DNA from: JADKCL01 sp046050405
Lineage (GTDB): Bacteria; Bacteroidota; Bacteroidia; J057; JADKCL01
Direction: 5' to 3'
Length of the DNA: 6,083 bases
Assembly (NCBI GenBank): GCA_046050405.1
Contig: JBJOPY010000162.1
Location: 1 to 6,083 of the forward strand
The position numbers were made by a program, and so were the translations under genes. The notes beneath the pieces were generated by a model. That model searched no databases. It had not been told where the DNA came from and saw nothing but the letters and a program-made list of their open reading frames with translations. This document shows positions 5,972 to 6,083 of this stretch, in pieces; position 1 is the first letter of the stretch, and every line of letters begins with the position of its first letter.

Positions 5972-5997
5972 ATAAAATATTTAACACAAAATTGCAA
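5969..5997 (-). promoter_or_regulatory. dnaA: Candidate dnaA promoter
   Basis: On the minus strand TTGCAA (5997-5992; 4 of 6 match to TTGACA), a 17-bp spacer and a perfect TATAAT (5974-5969) form a classical -35/-10 pair aimed at dnaA. Transcription would start near 5962 and give a leader of about 210 nt. The primary sigma factor of Bacteroidota usually prefers TTTG/TAnnTTTG, and the region is AT-rich, so the match could be partly compositional. A TATGATTTG at 5941-5949, one base too long for the TAnnTTTG form, is an alternative. Confidence 0.4.
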
Positions 5998-6042
5998 TGC
6001 CTTATCCTGCTAATCTTCGGCAGCCTTCAGGCATCCTGCATT

Positions 6043-6052
6043 TTCAGCTGAA
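6043..6052. repeat. 10-bp palindrome TTCAGCTGAA
   Basis: This perfect palindrome shares the TCAGCTGA core with the one at 5960-5971. Its centre lies 82 bp from the other's centre, and it sits 3 bp from the DnaA box at 6056. It may be a second site for the same DNA-binding protein. Confidence 0.4.
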
Positions 6053-6055
6053 CAG

Positions 6056-6064
6056 TGTGGATAA
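6056..6064 (-). promoter_or_regulatory. DnaA box (TTATCCACA)
   Basis: TGTGGATAA on the plus strand is the exact complement of the consensus 9-mer DnaA box TTATCCACA. It lies 304 nt upstream of the dnaA start and about 60 nt upstream of the candidate promoter's -35. It could serve the origin, dnaA autoregulation, or both. The window ends 19 nt further on, so neighbouring boxes cannot be seen. Confidence 0.7.
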
Positions 6065-6083
6065 CTCGGGTTGGAAATCACCT

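Larger units (their letters stand above)
5753..6083. other. AT-rich dnaA upstream region, candidate origin (oriC), truncated at right edge
   Basis: The 331 nt beyond dnaA carry no conserved gene and are clearly AT-rich. Direct counts give 33% GC at 5821-5880, 38% at 5881-5940 and 25% at 5941-6000, against GC-rich genes on the left. One perfect DnaA box lies at 6056-6064. Weaker look-alikes are ATTTCCACA at 5861-5869 (7 of 9) and TTATCCTGC at 6002-6010 (6 of 9). The stretch 5969-5994 is almost pure A/T and could be the unwinding element. Two CAGCTG-centred palindromes and several A tracts add structure. An origin beside dnaA is common in bacteria but not universal in Bacteroidota, and only one strong box is inside the window, so this is a candidate only. 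Confidence 0.45.

Overview
The window looks like part of a Bacteroidota chromosome with GC-rich genes. Three things point there: the DnaA N-terminus (a 'KTWFEPIESLKLEDN...PSQFFYEWLEEHYV' type of domain I), a full-length DUF2400/TIGR02757 protein, and the C-terminus of a TonB-dependent outer-membrane receptor of the type abundant in that phylum. Genus cannot be told. No mobile element, CRISPR array, tRNA or rRNA was seen.

Layout from left to right. (1) 1-495, plus strand: the 3' end of a TonB-dependent receptor, cut by the window edge. (2) 3122 down to 505, minus strand: a compact three-gene run of a cystathionine gamma-synthase/lyase family PLP enzyme, a PrsW-family multi-pass membrane protein and a DUF2400 protein. 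Both internal junctions are only 4 nt and have nearly the same sequence (TAG-GAGG-ATG and TAG-GGGG-ATG), so the three are probably one transcript. This run converges on the receptor gene with 9 nt between stops. (3) 3123-3209: a short divergent promoter region with an 8-bp inverted repeat. (4) 3210-4097, plus strand: an EcsC-family protein. (5) 4098-4315: a convergent gap with no recognisable gene. (6) 5752 down to 4316, minus strand: dnaA, complete. (7) 5753-6083: an AT-rich non-coding region upstream of dnaA, 25% GC by direct count at 5941-6000, cut by the right edge.

The five protein-coding families are known. The most interesting part is the dnaA upstream region. On the dnaA strand it holds, in order: a perfect TTATCCACA DnaA box, two CAGCTG-centred palindromes, a consensus-like -35/-10 promoter whose -10 overlaps one palindrome, and a roughly 210-nt leader. 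The leader contains a 21-codon open reading frame with its own AAGGA ribosome-binding site. That small frame runs straight through a terminator-like hairpin with a T7 tract and ends inside the AAGGA site of dnaA. This arrangement resembles a leader-peptide attenuator that could tie dnaA expression to translation, next to a candidate replication origin. The individual sequence elements are directly visible; the regulatory model is inference.
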